In this document: positions 51,271 through 63,000 of the stretch, one piece after another | How positions within the stretch are numbered: the stretch's first letter is position 1 | How the letters are laid out: the number at the start of each line of letters is the position of its first letter | DNA from: Ustilago trichophora | Lineage: Eukaryota > Basidiomycota > Ustilaginomycetes > Ustilaginales > Ustilaginaceae | Direction: 5' to 3' | DNA: 64,000 nt | Assembly: GCA_900323505.1 (NCBI GenBank) | Contig: OOIN01000006.1 | Coordinates: forward strand, 310,001-374,000 | Notes under the pieces: model-generated | Database searches by the model: none | What the model was told of the DNA's origin: nothing | What the model saw: the letters and a program-made list of their open reading frames with translations, nothing else | Made by a program: the position numbers and the translations under genes

Positions 51271-51670
51271 ACATCCTTTACCGATCCTATCTCTTTTTTT
51301 TTAACCGTACGCAATGTCATAGCACTGATTCGCACCGCTCCGTATGTGCCTTCCTCCCATCTATGCAGTTGAGAGAGTGCAACCTCAGACACGGAAGAAA
51401 GCGCCTAAGAGGCATTTAGACAAGACTGCGCAGGAATGAAGGAACAAGATGCATGCTTAGAACGAAAAAAACTAACAGAGAGATGAACAGTGGACGGCAT
51501 GATGATGGTCAAAGACAGATATGTCGAGAGTGGCAGCGTTGGAGAGTGAAGATGCATGCTGGGAAACAGGACCAAAAAAAAACAAAACAAATATCAAGAC
51601 ATTGCAGATGGACGAGAAGGGACGAATCGCTGAAGCTAAAAGTGAAACCGAGTGACTACTCTAGCAACCT
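51271..51670. other. Convergent 3' spacer SNF12 / MEMO1
   Basis: 400 nt shared by two 3' ends, with short A and T runs (51294-51302, 51574-51581). No gene or structure identified. Confidence 0.55.
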
Positions 51671-52717
51671 TTAATGACGGAAACGGACGAAAGCAGAAGC
51701 GTAGGAGACCGAAGAATCCCTCGGATCCAAACAGCGACTACTTTGCTCGTACCTCGTAAACCTACACTCGGTCTTGATTCCATGGGATCTTTCGAGCTCT
51801 GCAAGGGCTGCCAGTAGGACACCGATTGGGTGTCTTCCGCAGACGGTATTCTTTGTCTCTCTCAAGTATTCTGCAAATGCGACTCTTGCCTGCTCGGCCG
51901 TCTTGGAAGGGTTGCCTTGTGTGCTGCTGAAAGGATGGGTGATGGAGACAATTCCTGCTTGGTCCAGTTCGCGAATGCTCTGGTGGATGGGACTTGTCTC
52001 GTATGTCGCACGCGGAGATCGAGCTGTAAGCTGTGTGGCCAGGCTAGAATCCTTGGGTCGATAGTAGGTGTACCTAAAACGGCTGCCCCAGTGGCAAAAA
52101 TCGCTCGAGATGACGAAAAAGTTGCGTTTATCCTGCAAGTACGGTGCCAAGAGCTTGCCATATTCGATCTCCTTGCTGGTGCTGATGGCACCGACAAGGA
52201 TGGGGACGATTTGAATGTTGTGGCCCTCAAAGATCTTGTAAATGTAAGGGAGATGCATTTCGATACTGTGCTCATCTTCGTCTTCGCTCTGGGTCATGGT
52301 GCTAAATTTTCCGGTGGCTTTGAGTTGATCGGTGATGGTCCGGTCGATGGGGAGGTTGCCAAGCGGAGTAGCGTACTGGTCGCAGGCAGACACCGCACAG
52401 CCGTCGAGATACACATGATGCGACGGGCCGAGGATAAAGACCCTCTCAACGTCCTCGACATCGATCGTCCGATAGGCATAAGCGGCAGCTGGACCAGAGT
52501 AGGCATATCCAGCGTGAGGACCGATGATGGCGCGACATCCTGGAATGGGTAGTGGCAGTGAACCAGTCGTCGAAGGAGTCTGCTCGCATACCGACAGCGG
52601 TGCAGGGAGTGTACTTGGGTCAACATCTTCCAGCCATTCCGAGAGCGAGGTATCCAGCTCCGACGGGTCGTCCGTGTACCAGCTGCCCGCGTGTGAGGCT
52701 GATCTCGTCTTAGGCAT
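51671..52717 (-). CDS. MEMO1: MEMO1-family protein
   Basis: Single exon, 348 aa, ATG at 52717. Conserved family blocks appear in order: ASHAGSWYTDDP start, AIIGPHAGYAYSGPAAAYAY (His68), FILGPSHHVYLDGCAVS (His100-101), DEHSIEMHLPYIYK, IVPILVGAIS, and FFVISSDFCHWGSRFRY. These histidines and the cysteine line the vestigial class III dioxygenase-like site of MEMO proteins, which in animals bind copper or iron and limit redox stress, and in yeast (Mho1) affect filamentous growth. The length is a little above human MEMO1 (297 aa), from a Ser/Thr/Pro insertion around residues 35-58. No signal peptide or membrane segment. Confidence 0.95.
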   Translation of the reverse strand: MPKTRSASHAGSWYTDDPSELDTSLSEWLEDVDPSTLPAPLSVCEQTPSTTGSLPLPIPGCRAIIGPHAGYAYSGPAAAYAYRTIDVEDVERVFILGPSHHVYLDGCAVSACDQYATPLGNLPIDRTITDQLKATGKFSTMTQSEDEDEHSIEMHLPYIYKIFEGHNIQIVPILVGAISTSKEIEYGKLLAPYLQDKRNFFVISSDFCHWGSRFRYTYYRPKDSSLATQLTARSPRATYETSPIHQSIRELDQAGIVSITHPFSSTQGNPSKTAEQARVAFAEYLRETKNTVCGRHPIGVLLAALAELERSHGIKTECRFTRYEQSSRCLDPRDSSVSYASAFVRFRH

Positions 52718-53508
52718 GGTGCTTTCAATTTACGAACAGCCTCGCCGGCTCAATCGTCGAGCGAGTTTGCTGGATTCGAGCAGCGGTAGTATGGCGAGAG
52801 CTGTAGGTTTCTGCGCAGTAATGATGCTCAGATGATGATGCCCTGATCGTCAATACGATAATGGTGGTGTGTCAGAAAGGAGGATCCCCAGCCAGCAAGG
52901 AATGAGATCGGTGGCCATATGAGCTCCAGCCATGACTGACTGAGCTTTTAGCTCTACGCACAACACACGAGAGGAGGGAAAAGTGCAGGCCGCTTGGACC
53001 CTGCAGCTCGACGTCAGTTGGCTTGTGCGTTCGAGCTTTTCAGAGTGTTAGAGTGCGACCTTCATTGTCACTCTACGCGTCAATTCTTTTTGATGATATC
53101 GGGGCATCTGACACCGATCTAATGGGAGAATACAGCACGTGATGTAAAAAATAAGATCGGCCGAGGTCAGGTTGGTGCCGGATTTGGCGCGCGATTTCTT
53201 CTCGCACTAAGGCGCTGGCAGCTCAGCAGTCTTATGGCTTTCGTTCAAGGCATAGCGCTGCTTAACGCAGAATTTCGAGATTCAGCTCAAGGCCCAGCTG
53301 CAAGCATCCCCTCCAAATTGTGTGTGTGAGAGTGATAGACCACAGCTGCAGCCAGAAGTCTCCAACGCAGCAGCAGCAGCTGAGCACACCTCCCAATCTC
53401 GAATCGAGAGAGAGAGAGACAGAGAGACACAGAGAGTGCAGCCTGGGTTCAAGGATTCGAGCTCGTCGTCGTCACTATCGTCTCACCACCAACACATCAT
53501 ACTTCAAG
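52718..53508. promoter_or_regulatory. Divergent promoter region MEMO1 / RPS3
   Basis: 791 nt between divergent start codons. Contains a CACGTG E-box at 53136-53141, about 370 nt upstream of RPS3, and a GA-repeat (AGAGAGAC type) leader at 53405-53440. No further coding feature. Confidence 0.6.
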
Positions 53509-55111
53509 ATGGCTTCCGCTAACATTTCCAAGAAGAGAAAGGTAAGGCATCTTCGACGACAACAAACGATAACCCTGCATCTGCTCTGCGCGCCATACGA
53601 GACAAGCTTAGGCCTACTATGCTCCCGTCACTAAACGCCAACCTAAAGCAGCATCATCAACGACTTCGCGACGGTCTGCAAAGACGGCACAAGTAATACT
53701 GCAGATACGATCATCAGCGACATCAGCACTTCAGACAGCAGCAATCCCCGACACAGAAAGCAACCCACATTTTGCATGGCACTGGAAGCCAACCAAACAC
53801 GGCAGCCACCGAGATTTCGGAGAGTCAGAAGCGACATTGCTTGATCGACATACAGGACATGCACCTCACCGCTACTATCGCTTATTGTGTTCAGCGCACT
53901 CAGCAAAGCCTGACCATCATCAACAAAGTGCAGCCGTTTGTCAGGCAGATTCAGCAATTGGCGCAGATAATCTCGGGAATGGATTCAACACGCCGATGCA
54001 GCCCTCTAGACTTTGGTCAGCAGTCGAGGATCATTGTGAAGGCAAACATATGCTGGGCAGACTCACCGAAGACGCGATGCTGTACGAGCAACGCTTGCTT
54101 ACCGAGGTAGCTTAGCATCTCCTTCGAGTCGCGTTCTGGTGATGTGGACCTTCAGTGGCGGGCCACCCCAACGGTTCTCCACCTCCTTCCAGCATCAGCT
54201 ATCGCCAGTGCCAACACCACTATTCAGCTCCGACAGCTTGATGTGCTCCACACAAGCAGCATCGTAGTGCTATTCTCATGGCGTGCAGAAACAGAGCAGA
54301 GCAAAGTCTTTATAAACCGCCCTGGAAGCATCATTCTGACCCTTTTGCCTTAATTGCCATCTACGTCTTCCAACACTTGCAGTTTGTCGCTGACGGTGTC
54401 TTCGCCGCCGAGCTTAACGAGTTCTTCACTCGTGAGCTCTCCGAGGAGGGATACTCTGGCTGTGAGGTCCGTGTCACCCACGCCCGCACCGAGATCATCA
54501 TCCGTGCCACCCACACCCAGGAGGTTCTCGGTGACAAGGGTCGCCGCATCCGTGAGCTCACCGCTCTCGTCCAGAAGCGATTCAAGTTCCCCGACAACTC
54601 GCTCGAGCTCTACGCCGAGAAGGTGCAGAACCGTGGTCTCCACGCCGTCGCCCAGTGCGAGTCGCTCCGCTACAAGCTGCTCGGTGGTCTTGCCGTCCGC
54701 CGTGCCGCCTACGGTGTCCTCCGCTTCGTCATGGAGTCCGGTGCCAAGGGTTGCGAGGTCGTCATCTCGGGTAAGCTGCGTGCTGCCCGTGCCAAGTCGA
54801 TGAAGTTCACCGATGGATTCATGATCCACTCCGGCCAGCCCGTCAAGGACTTTGTTGACGAGGCCGTTCGTCACGTTCTCATGAAGCAGGGTGTTCTTGG
54901 TATCAAGGTCAAGATCATGCAGGGCTGGGACCCCGAGGGACGCGCTGGCAAGCCCTTCCCCCTCCCCGACGCCGTCACCATCCTCGAGCCCAAGGAGGAG
55001 GCTCCCATCCTCGCTCCCGTCTCCGAGTCGCGTCAGGCCCCCGCCGCCGAGGTTGCTGCCCCTGCCCAGGCCGCTCCCGCCGCCGAGGTCCAGCCCGAGG
55101 CTGCCTACTAA
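53509..55111 (+). CDS. RPS3: 40S ribosomal protein S3 (uS3)
   Basis: Exon 1 (53509-53541) encodes only [11 protein letters not shown]; exon 2 (54383-55111) starts [19 protein letters not shown]. Total 253 aa. The KH type-2 domain spans roughly residues 20-93 ([23 protein letters not shown] includes the binding loop), followed by the C-terminal uS3 domain with [31 protein letters not shown]. The protein lies at the mRNA entry channel of the 40S subunit and also takes part in ribosome quality control. The tail (about 226-253) is Ala/Pro-rich. Codon usage is strongly biased to C-ending codons, as expected for a ribosomal protein. The single phase-0 intron is unusually long (841 nt). Confidence 0.98.
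53542..54382 (+). other. 841-nt intron 1 of RPS3
   Basis: GTAAGG donor after codon 11 and CACTTGCAG acceptor. I searched by eye for a hosted snoRNA, since ribosomal-protein introns often carry them, and found no pair of perfect C (RTGATGA) and D (CTGA) boxes at suitable spacing. An H/ACA snoRNA or short conserved element cannot be excluded. Confidence 0.92.
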
Positions 55112-57623
55112 GCAGTTTGGATGCACACTGCACATTACCCACCCCCCTTTTTTGCATCTCTCGCCCTCTCTCTTGCCCCAAGCTTCCTTACATTCCCCCC
55201 TTTTTCTAGTTTCGTTGGCAGCTTGAGCTGCACTTTTTTACATGGCTGGTCTCACATGTGATCAGCCTTCAGCGATACGCTGTACGCTGCAAAAGCTTTC
55301 TGCATAGCTCTGTATCTACACACCTATATCATGCGATCGCCGCTCGACGTACGCCGGTTCGCGACTTTCCGATCGTGCCACCACCGCATGGGTCGGAATG
55401 AAAAATATCATCATCGGCCATTGGGCCACTTTGACTCTGATATCGATCCAGTCTGTGAATATGTGTGAAATGCAGACAGACACCTGTACGCCCGGCCCAG
55501 GATTGCGGATCGGTGGAAGCCTTGGGACGGACGTGATCCGGTATGAGTAGCATTGGTTTGCATCCGAAATGTTAGACCGAGCTCATTTGCTTTTGATTGA
55601 ATAGAATTCCAAGTTGCTGCGGTCATGTCTAGGCGCGGACCCGGAAGCCATGCCCAGCCAGAGGTCGCGCGATCAGCACACATTCTCAACTCTGCTACCG
55701 CCCTACAGCAAAGCGTGTATGGCTTCACTTTTAGCACGCTTGTACCTTGTCGATGCTCAATACGACATCATACATGCTGATGGCACCTTTGTTGAACGTA
55801 GAGTGATCGCTTGACTTGATCGTACATGTGTAGAAGATTTCGAGGATCAAGGGTGGAAAGCAGGTCCCGTACGAACGTTATTGTTGTTGTTTGAGCTATG
55901 TAGCTGATCGAGTTGCTTTTTCTTGAAATTGATTTGAGTGGGGCCCTTGTTTGAAGGCTTTGAATTGGTCAAATTCAAATGACAAGCGGGCAAAAGAACA
56001 AGAAAAGGGTTGAAATCCGCATTGAGAAAAATATTGGGTTGCACAGAGGAAGAAACACGAAGAGGAAAACGAGGGGACAAGCAGCAGTCTCCCTGCTCGT
56101 CAATAGCGTTTGCCCAGGTTGAATACAAAAAGTTCAACTGTGCCAGCATGTTTTTGTAGTCATTTGAAGCCAAGGCGCGGAGTCGAGTGACAAGGCAAGC
56201 GAAGAAGCAGAGAGAGAGAGCAGAAGCAAAAGCAAAAAAAAAGGACAATGAAAGCCTTGATTTTGGGGACAGTCTTCGCAGCGCAGAAGAGCAGAGCAAA
56301 GAGAGGATCAGCGTCGTCGTCGTCTGCGCTCCACGTTTGGCTGGTTGGCTGGCTGGCTGGCCGACTGGCTGGCCGTGGTGTGCTCGTTCTCGATACCAAA
56401 AGGCTTCCTTCTTGCACCCTTCACCCTATCATCTCCGGTGTTTCGTATCTACACCTTCTTCCTATCACGGAAAAGTACGTGTCTCATTCTCGCTCATTCT
56501 GGCACAAGCAGCAATTGCTCTCTGCCAACATCACCCACCGACACATCAACCAGCTTTTTTTCGGCGCGCCGTTTCGTGTTGGGGCGATGGTGGACACAGA
56601 ATCAGATCTTTCAGCACGCTCCTCCTCCTCCTCCTCCTCGACAATTTTGCAAAAGCCAACGTCTCAGTCCTGCCCATCACGCTCGTCTTTCTATCATCAC
56701 TCTTAGAAAGAGACACAGCAGAATTGCGATCAAAAGCGGCGACACCATTTGCGTCGAGAGAGCGAAAAGCTGGTTGCATCAGAACTGCGTCCACTCAACC
56801 TCGCCTTGACACCCTCACCCTGGTCGAGAGCGGCACACAGATATCACCACTGGTGTCTTCAGCCTTCTTCCAACCTCCTCGCCGAATCCTGCCATCGACT
56901 TCACAGCCTTCTCATAGCAACATTCAACTGACCCGTGTTACATCTCGTCCTCTCTTGTCGACTTCTGTCAAACTTCCACCTTCACCAGACTCTTCCTGCG
57001 TTTCGCTACTTTTTAGAAGGTTAGTAGGTTGAATTTCGTCTCAACTTCCCCTCATCGTGTCCTGCTCGACAACCCGCTTGGAGGTTCGTGATCGCTCGAC
57101 ATCAGAAATCGTGTGACGTTGCGATCGCACGGCGCAACCGGCACAAGCATCGGCACCCACAACCGCATCGTATCTCGAACTGGTGCAAAGCGTGGAGTGC
57201 TATTCTTGCAGTCAGTCAGGTGCGCTTTGCACTCGACGTCGTCCGCGCGGTTGGACACTTGATGTTGGTCGTGCTCTGGAGTCAGACTACGAGCATGGAA
57301 TAAGCCTTGGGATTTCCTCGCCTGGACTCTCAGCGGCCACACCTTCTTCTTCGTCAGATTCAGATGCGTGGCAGATGCTCTCCTGGTCGACATCGTGCTG
57401 GCAGAGGATCCTGTCTTCGTCGTCGCCAGAGTCGTCGTCCTCCAACACATCCTCCGATCTGTCTCTACTTGTACACATCCCTCTTGCTGCCTGAAAGCTT
57501 CACATATCGCACGCACCACGCGCCAGCCAAGACAACCAGAAGCTGACGTTCAGCCTACTACTCTCACTTTTTTCATTCACATCTACAGTACACGCCTGAA
57601 AGGATCAAAGACGACCGTACGCC
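55112..57623. other. Intergenic region RPS3 to STM1
   Basis: 2.5 kb between two plus-strand genes. Contains the RPS3 3' UTR, a (GGCT)n-type array at 56338-56375, a TCC triplet run at 56619-56640, and a long pyrimidine-rich stretch up to STM1 that may be a long 5' leader, possibly with a leader intron. A 281-codon frame at 56187-57032 lacks an ATG start and any domain. Confidence 0.55.
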
Positions 57624-58748
57624 ATGTCGGTCGCAAACAGAAACCCTTTCGCCATCCTTGGTGGTAAGTCTCATATCCGCGCACGAGCTGGACCACGTCC
57701 AACCTCAAACGCCCTTCTCCCTTCCTTGCATTCAAAGGGTGGGAGAAACTGTCGCGAGATGACGTGGACACCAGAAACAGTTTCAGTAGAGCCTACATCT
57801 CTTACTTGCCAAGCTCGATTCGTGATCTCATCGACTCTCCATGCTGACGGTTTGCTTCGCTTCATTCTTACCATCCTTGCATTTTCGACAGACGACGGCG
57901 AGGACGTCGCCGCCCCCAGGGCCGCCCCCGCCAAGGCCGCCGCCCCCGCTGCTGCCCCCCAGCCCCAGCGCAACATCCCCGGTGCCGGCAACCAGCGCCG
58001 TGGTGGTGCCCGCAACGGTGCTCCCCGCGCCGAGCGTGGCGCTGACGCCGCCGTCGAGGGCGAGCAGCAGAAGGACGCCCGTGGTGGCCGTGGCCGCAAC
58101 GGTGAGAGCCGTGGCCGTGGTGGCCGTGGTCGTGGCCGTGGTGCCCCCCGTGGCCGTGCTTTCGACCGTCACTCGCAGACCGACCGTGTCGACTCTCAGA
58201 AGGCTGTCGCCCAGGGCTGGGGCGGTGAGGACGGCAAGAAGGAGCTCGACGCCGAGCAGAAGGCCGAGGCTGACGCCCAGGCTGAGGGCGCCGAGGGCGC
58301 TGCCGCCGCCGCTACCCCCGTCGAGGCCGAGAAGGTGCCCGAGGAGGAGGAGGACAAGACCATGACCCTCGACCAGTACCTTGCCTCCAAGGCCGGCAAG
58401 AAGCTTAACATTGAGTCCAAGGCTCCCCGTGAGGTTGCTAGCGACGAGTCGGCCTGGTCCAAGCTCACCAAGCACGAGAAGGAGGAGGCCGACTACTTTG
58501 CCTCGACCAAGGCCCAGAAGACCAAGACGCGCACCCAGAAGGAGGGCAAGCAGCTGCTCGACATTGAGCAGACCTTCAACCAGCCCGCTGTTCAGCGATC
58601 TGGCCGTGGTGGTGCCCGTGGTGGCGCCCGTGGCGGTGCTCCCCGTGGTGAGCGCGGTGCCGGTCGTGGCCGCGGTGGCCGTGGTGGCCGTGGCGCCAAC
58701 GCGTCGGTCAACCTTGCCGACAAGAACGCCTTCCCCTCGCTCGCCTAA
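57624..58748 (+). CDS. STM1: Stm1/SERBP1-type ribosome-associated RGG protein
   Basis: Exons 57624-57663 and 57892-58748 around a 228-nt intron give 298 aa. The start MSVANRNPFAILGDDGED matches the Stm1 N-terminus. A central basic region has RGG/GRG clusters (RGRGGRGRGRGAPRGRAFDRHSQTD), then a conserved block around residues 180-230 with KTMTLDQYLASKAGKKL and SAWSKLTKHEKEEADYF of the HABP4/PAI-RBP1 family, and a second RGG-rich stretch before the C-terminal NAFPSLA. Stm1/SERBP1 inserts into the mRNA channel of idle 80S ribosomes, preserving them in starvation. Its neighbour RPS3 is at that channel, which is probably coincidence. Codon bias is as strong as in RPS3. Confidence 0.92.
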   Translation: MSVANRNPFAILGGKSHIRARAGPRPTSNALLPSLHSKGGRNCREMTWTPETVSVEPTSLTCQARFVISSTLHADGLLRFILTILAFSTDDGEDVAAPRAAPAKAAAPAAAPQPQRNIPGAGNQRRGGARNGAPRAERGADAAVEGEQQKDARGGRGRNGESRGRGGRGRGRGAPRGRAFDRHSQTDRVDSQKAVAQGWGGEDGKKELDAEQKAEADAQAEGAEGAAAAATPVEAEKVPEEEEDKTMTLDQYLASKAGKKLNIESKAPREVASDESAWSKLTKHEKEEADYFASTKAQKTKTRTQKEGKQLLDIEQTFNQPAVQRSGRGGARGGARGGAPRGERGAGRGRGGRGGRGANASVNLADKNAFPSLA

Positions 58749-60010
58749 GATTCTAGGCTGCGAGCGCCAAGTCAGCAAGCAACTTTTTCGTCGCGATACA
58801 CACCTGATGCAGACTTTAAGTTGACCGACACGACCCACCTCATCCTACCTTGCTGCTATCAACAGCGGAGCGTGCGCCAGTAGACACAGACGCTCTCGAT
58901 TGTTCTTATGACCCCCCTCCGCTTATCCTCCTGATTGGCTTTATATTCATTCCAAATCCAGCCCAGTGCGGGCGTCTTTGGGATGGAAAAAAATGCAATC
59001 AGAAACCAAAACAAGCTCTTCCCCACCACACACGTTCTGCGCCCTACACCCCACACCAACACATCCGTCACCCCGCCCAAAAAGCAGATCGATTGTATTC
59101 TTCTCCTCGCAGTGATGTTTTTACCGCTTTTGCTCGAAGAGATAGCCCCCTTTCCGGACGAAGTTGACTTTTGTTGGTGTTTTGATGTGTGACCTTGTGT
59201 GTGCTTTGCAGAAGATGACGTTGAGGAGCCCCGTTGCTTGCAAGGAAGGCCAATGCCATTGTGCATCTTGTACAAAGTGTGCTACTGCCTCTTGAATGTG
59301 GGCTCTGTCGCCGCACGAGATGTATGGTATCGTTAGCGCTGTTGTTGTCGCAGAAGAAACACAGTCACCCAAGGTCAAATCGAAGCAGCTCTTGCTGCCG
59401 TCCGACCGGTGTTACATCGGTGGATACAGTTGTGCAGTATCAGCCCGACTTGGCCCTCAAAAAAGGAGAATTGCCCCTGACTGTGACACTCTGCTTCTAG
59501 AGAACGGCGAAACAAGCTCGTGTTCTTTTGGCGCGTCTGCTTGTGTCATAGTTCATAGTTCAGGGGTCCAAAAGTGTTGTTCTAAGTTAGCTGCTGTGCC
59601 GTGGAGTTGAAAAAAGATGAAAATAGGAAATAGGGGCCAAAAGCCATGCAGGGCTCAACTGGCACAACACGCTGCACCTCGTGCCAAATTGTGCAGAAGC
59701 ACAGCCAAGTGCCCCGAGTTGATTTGCTTTCCACCCACGCTCAAAGTAGTTACTGTACAGTACAGTACAGTACAGTCATGACCGAATCCTGTCTTTGGTC
59801 ATAGCTGCTTGCTCGTCTTCCTTTCCTCCTTTACTACCTCCATAACCGGCTAGGCTAGTCAAGCTCAACACAACGTTGCAGCCTTGTGCTTTGACACGTT
59901 GTCGTATCCGTGTCAAGCTTGACAGCGCTTGCAAAACCTCCACACCAAACACCGACAACACAACCAACCAACTAACTTCTACAACCACACAAGCATCCCA
60001 TCTTACCACC
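58749..60010. other. Intergenic region STM1 to arrestin gene
   Basis: 1.3 kb between two plus-strand genes. Holds a (TACAG)4 tract at 59751-59775 and a CA/AAC-rich leader just before the next start codon. ORF fragments lack ATG starts or domains; no RNA gene seen. Confidence 0.55.
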
Positions 60011-63000
60011 ATGTTCGCACCTCCAAGCCCAATCCCAGCCAGCCGCCCGGCTTCTGCAGCGGGTCACAGCTACCACCATCAGCAGCCATACGATATGCCA
60101 CGATCGCCATTACAGCACGAAAATCGTCTTCACCGAAGCAACTCCTTCTCCTGGAAACACGAATTGGGTCTTCCACCGCCGCCAAGCGAGATCGATGCGC
60201 TCGGCGACTCCCTCCACCAAGCTCTTGTCCCACATAACCGTCCTGCTTCCCGCGCTCGCTCCGTCTCCCCAGCAGTTCGTGCCCCATCTCGCTACGATCT
60301 CGAATTCGGTGGTCTCGAAGATCCAGCAGAGCAGCGAGACCGCACTCAGGATCACATGAACATGGTAACCAAGCATCCCAAGGTCAAGATCGATGTCGTA
60401 CTCTCAAGCAATGTCTTTGAGGCGGGTGCATCCATCAGCGGCAAAGTCGAGTTGACCTGCACCACAAGTCAAAGGCTTCGACTTGGTCACATTGCCATCG
60501 AGCTCGAGGCGGTGGAGCAACTCACATCTCGAGACCATGCCGCCACTCAGCTCTTCCTCTACAACCGCACCATGTTCCAGGGCGACAACTTGCCTCCTTC
60601 CAACGCTGTCCTGCCAGCCGCTCCCGTCAATGGCTACTGGACTGCACGCAAAGGTCGCACCACCTTCCCATTCAGCTTCCGCTTGCCTTCCTCCGCTCCA
60701 TCTTGCATCACGTTTGCCGCCAACGCCTCACTCCGCTATGGTCTCAAAGCAACCGCTCAGACATGGTACAACGACGACAAAATGGTCGTCACAGCTCGTC
60801 GAGAAGCTTTCGTCCTCGAAAAATGGTCCGATCAATTTCACCCAAGATTCCGCGAGCCCATCGAGGCAGTCGGAGACACACGTCTATTCATGGGCGGCAA
60901 CGGCGCAGTGTGGCTCGAAGCTGGTGTCACCGAGCAACTCTTCTGGGGCGGAGGCCAGATGCTCGTTCGATGTGGTATCAAGAACAACACAAAGCGACAT
61001 CTCAGCGGTATCAAGGTTGCACTCGCTCGACGTCTCATCTTCCCCGTCGGCAGCGTCGAAGGCTTCCACGACAGCCCTGAAAAGGTCTCGCTCGAGCCAC
61101 GCATCACCGAGATCGTCCACGACCAGATCTTCAAAGGTCGCGAGTACGAGTTTGGTCCCAACGCCGAGTCGGTCTGCACGGTCGCTGTCGACGTCCCAAG
61201 AGACCTTCGCACTGTTCGCAAAACCAGACTCTTCGAAGTGCGTACCTTTGCCCTCGTCAGTCTGCTGCTAGGCTCTTTCGCCAAGGATCTCACCGTCGAG
61301 ATCCCCATCTATGTCGCGCATACCGCCAGCGGTCAAGCGCCGCCTCGGGACAACCTCGACAACCTTCACACAAGCCCACCAATGCATTCGCTTCCCCAGC
61401 GCCCTCACTCGTCCATGGGTCATTCGCACATCTCGCATCCTCAACATCATCTTCACCACCACCATCAGCAGCAACATCACACTCCGCCAGCCCATCATCA
61501 TGGTCACAACGGACACCATGATCATCATGGACACGCACATGCACCTCAGATGGATCACGGCATGCTCCAAGTGGAACGACTCGCCGCCGAGCGAGGCTGG
61601 TCTCCGGCGCCCATGCTTGATGCCAACCACCGCGCCGGGCCCGCACGACCTGCCAGCACCGCTCCAGGAATGATCCAGCTCCCAGCTCAAGCACAGCCGT
61701 TCGCTCTTGGACCCGATGGTCATCTCGAGTGGAATCCAGCGGCAAACGGCTGGAACGCCAGTCGACTCATGACTCCTGCAGCAGCAGCTGGTTCCAGCAT
61801 CCAGAGGTCGGCCAGTGCTGCACCTGACGTGTTCCACAATGTAGCGCGTCCGCACTCTGCAACATCAGCACCCATGGACCCTGTTGCCGCTTGGACAGCT
61901 ACCCAGCGTTCCATGTCTGCTTCTCCCGGTCCTGCTCTTCTTGCGCAGCACACCAATTTTGCTCCTCCTCCCAGCATGCCTTCGCCACAGATGCCGAGTG
62001 CACCCATGGGTGACCGTCGAATGTCGCTCCCTGCACAAGGACCATACGGCGGTGCCCCGCCTCAGCAGGTTGCCTACCAGAACGCGCCGCAAGAGAGCCT
62101 ACCACCCATGCCAGAGCCTCAGACCATCGCCAGGGCTCCTGTCCAACAGCAGTACTCAGCACCACCACCGCAACCTCAGGGGAACGCCTACTCACCTGCT
62201 CCTCCCATTGCAGGCCTAGCCACCATCGAAGAGGATAGCGAATCGCAGGCTGGTACCATCAAGACGCTCCAAAAGTTGCCTACCATCGGTAAGACTGGCA
62301 CAAAGGGCGCTGCTGGCAACAGTGTCTCGCGCAACAACATTGAGCAGTTCGAAGCGATGGCTGAGGCAGAAGAGGATGAGGAGGAGGTTAAGAGGCAGAT
62401 GATCGCCATGGGCATGCAGCCTGACGAAGACGCTTTCTCTTCTCGTCGCGGTGACTCGCCGGACGTTCCGGCTTCTAGAGTCGTCGCTGAGGCACCGGCG
62501 GAGACTCACGCCGCCTCGTCGAGCCGTCGTACTGATGCATCGCAGGCATCGTCGACTAGCACTTACAGGCCGCGCGCCAGCGACATCTTCCAGACCGTAT
62601 CGCACGCCCAGCAGCCTCAATCTCCCCCAGCGGAGCAAGCCCAACGCACTCCTGCACCTGTCGAGACTGTTACAGCAAACGTTGGCCGCTCGCAGGACAC
62701 TGCTCCTTCCTCAGAGCTGAGGACAACGGACGACAGCCAATCCGCCATCCCTCGTCGCCCCTCCGTAGTGTCACTGCGCCGATCATCTTCGTCTCACGGC
62801 ATCGGTCTGCAAGCGCTCGAGACCAACCTTGTGCGGTCCACCACACCCAAGATCACTACGAGCTCGCGTGCGGTAGTGACCATGGCCAACGTGGCTCGGC
62901 CCGACAGCTCTTCGAGCCCGCTCGCGTCTCCTTCTGTCGGACACGAGGATTCGACGAGGTCGCGCAAGAACAGTGCGCTTCGTGCGGCTGCTCTGGCTCG

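Noticed and set aside
53542..54382. snoRNA hosted in the RPS3 intron.
   Set aside because: Only an imperfect C box (GTGATGT near 54138) without a D box at suitable distance.
56187..57032. 281-codon frame upstream of STM1.
   Set aside because: Begins with GTG, has homopolymer Leu from TCC repeats and no family resemblance; better explained as leader sequence.
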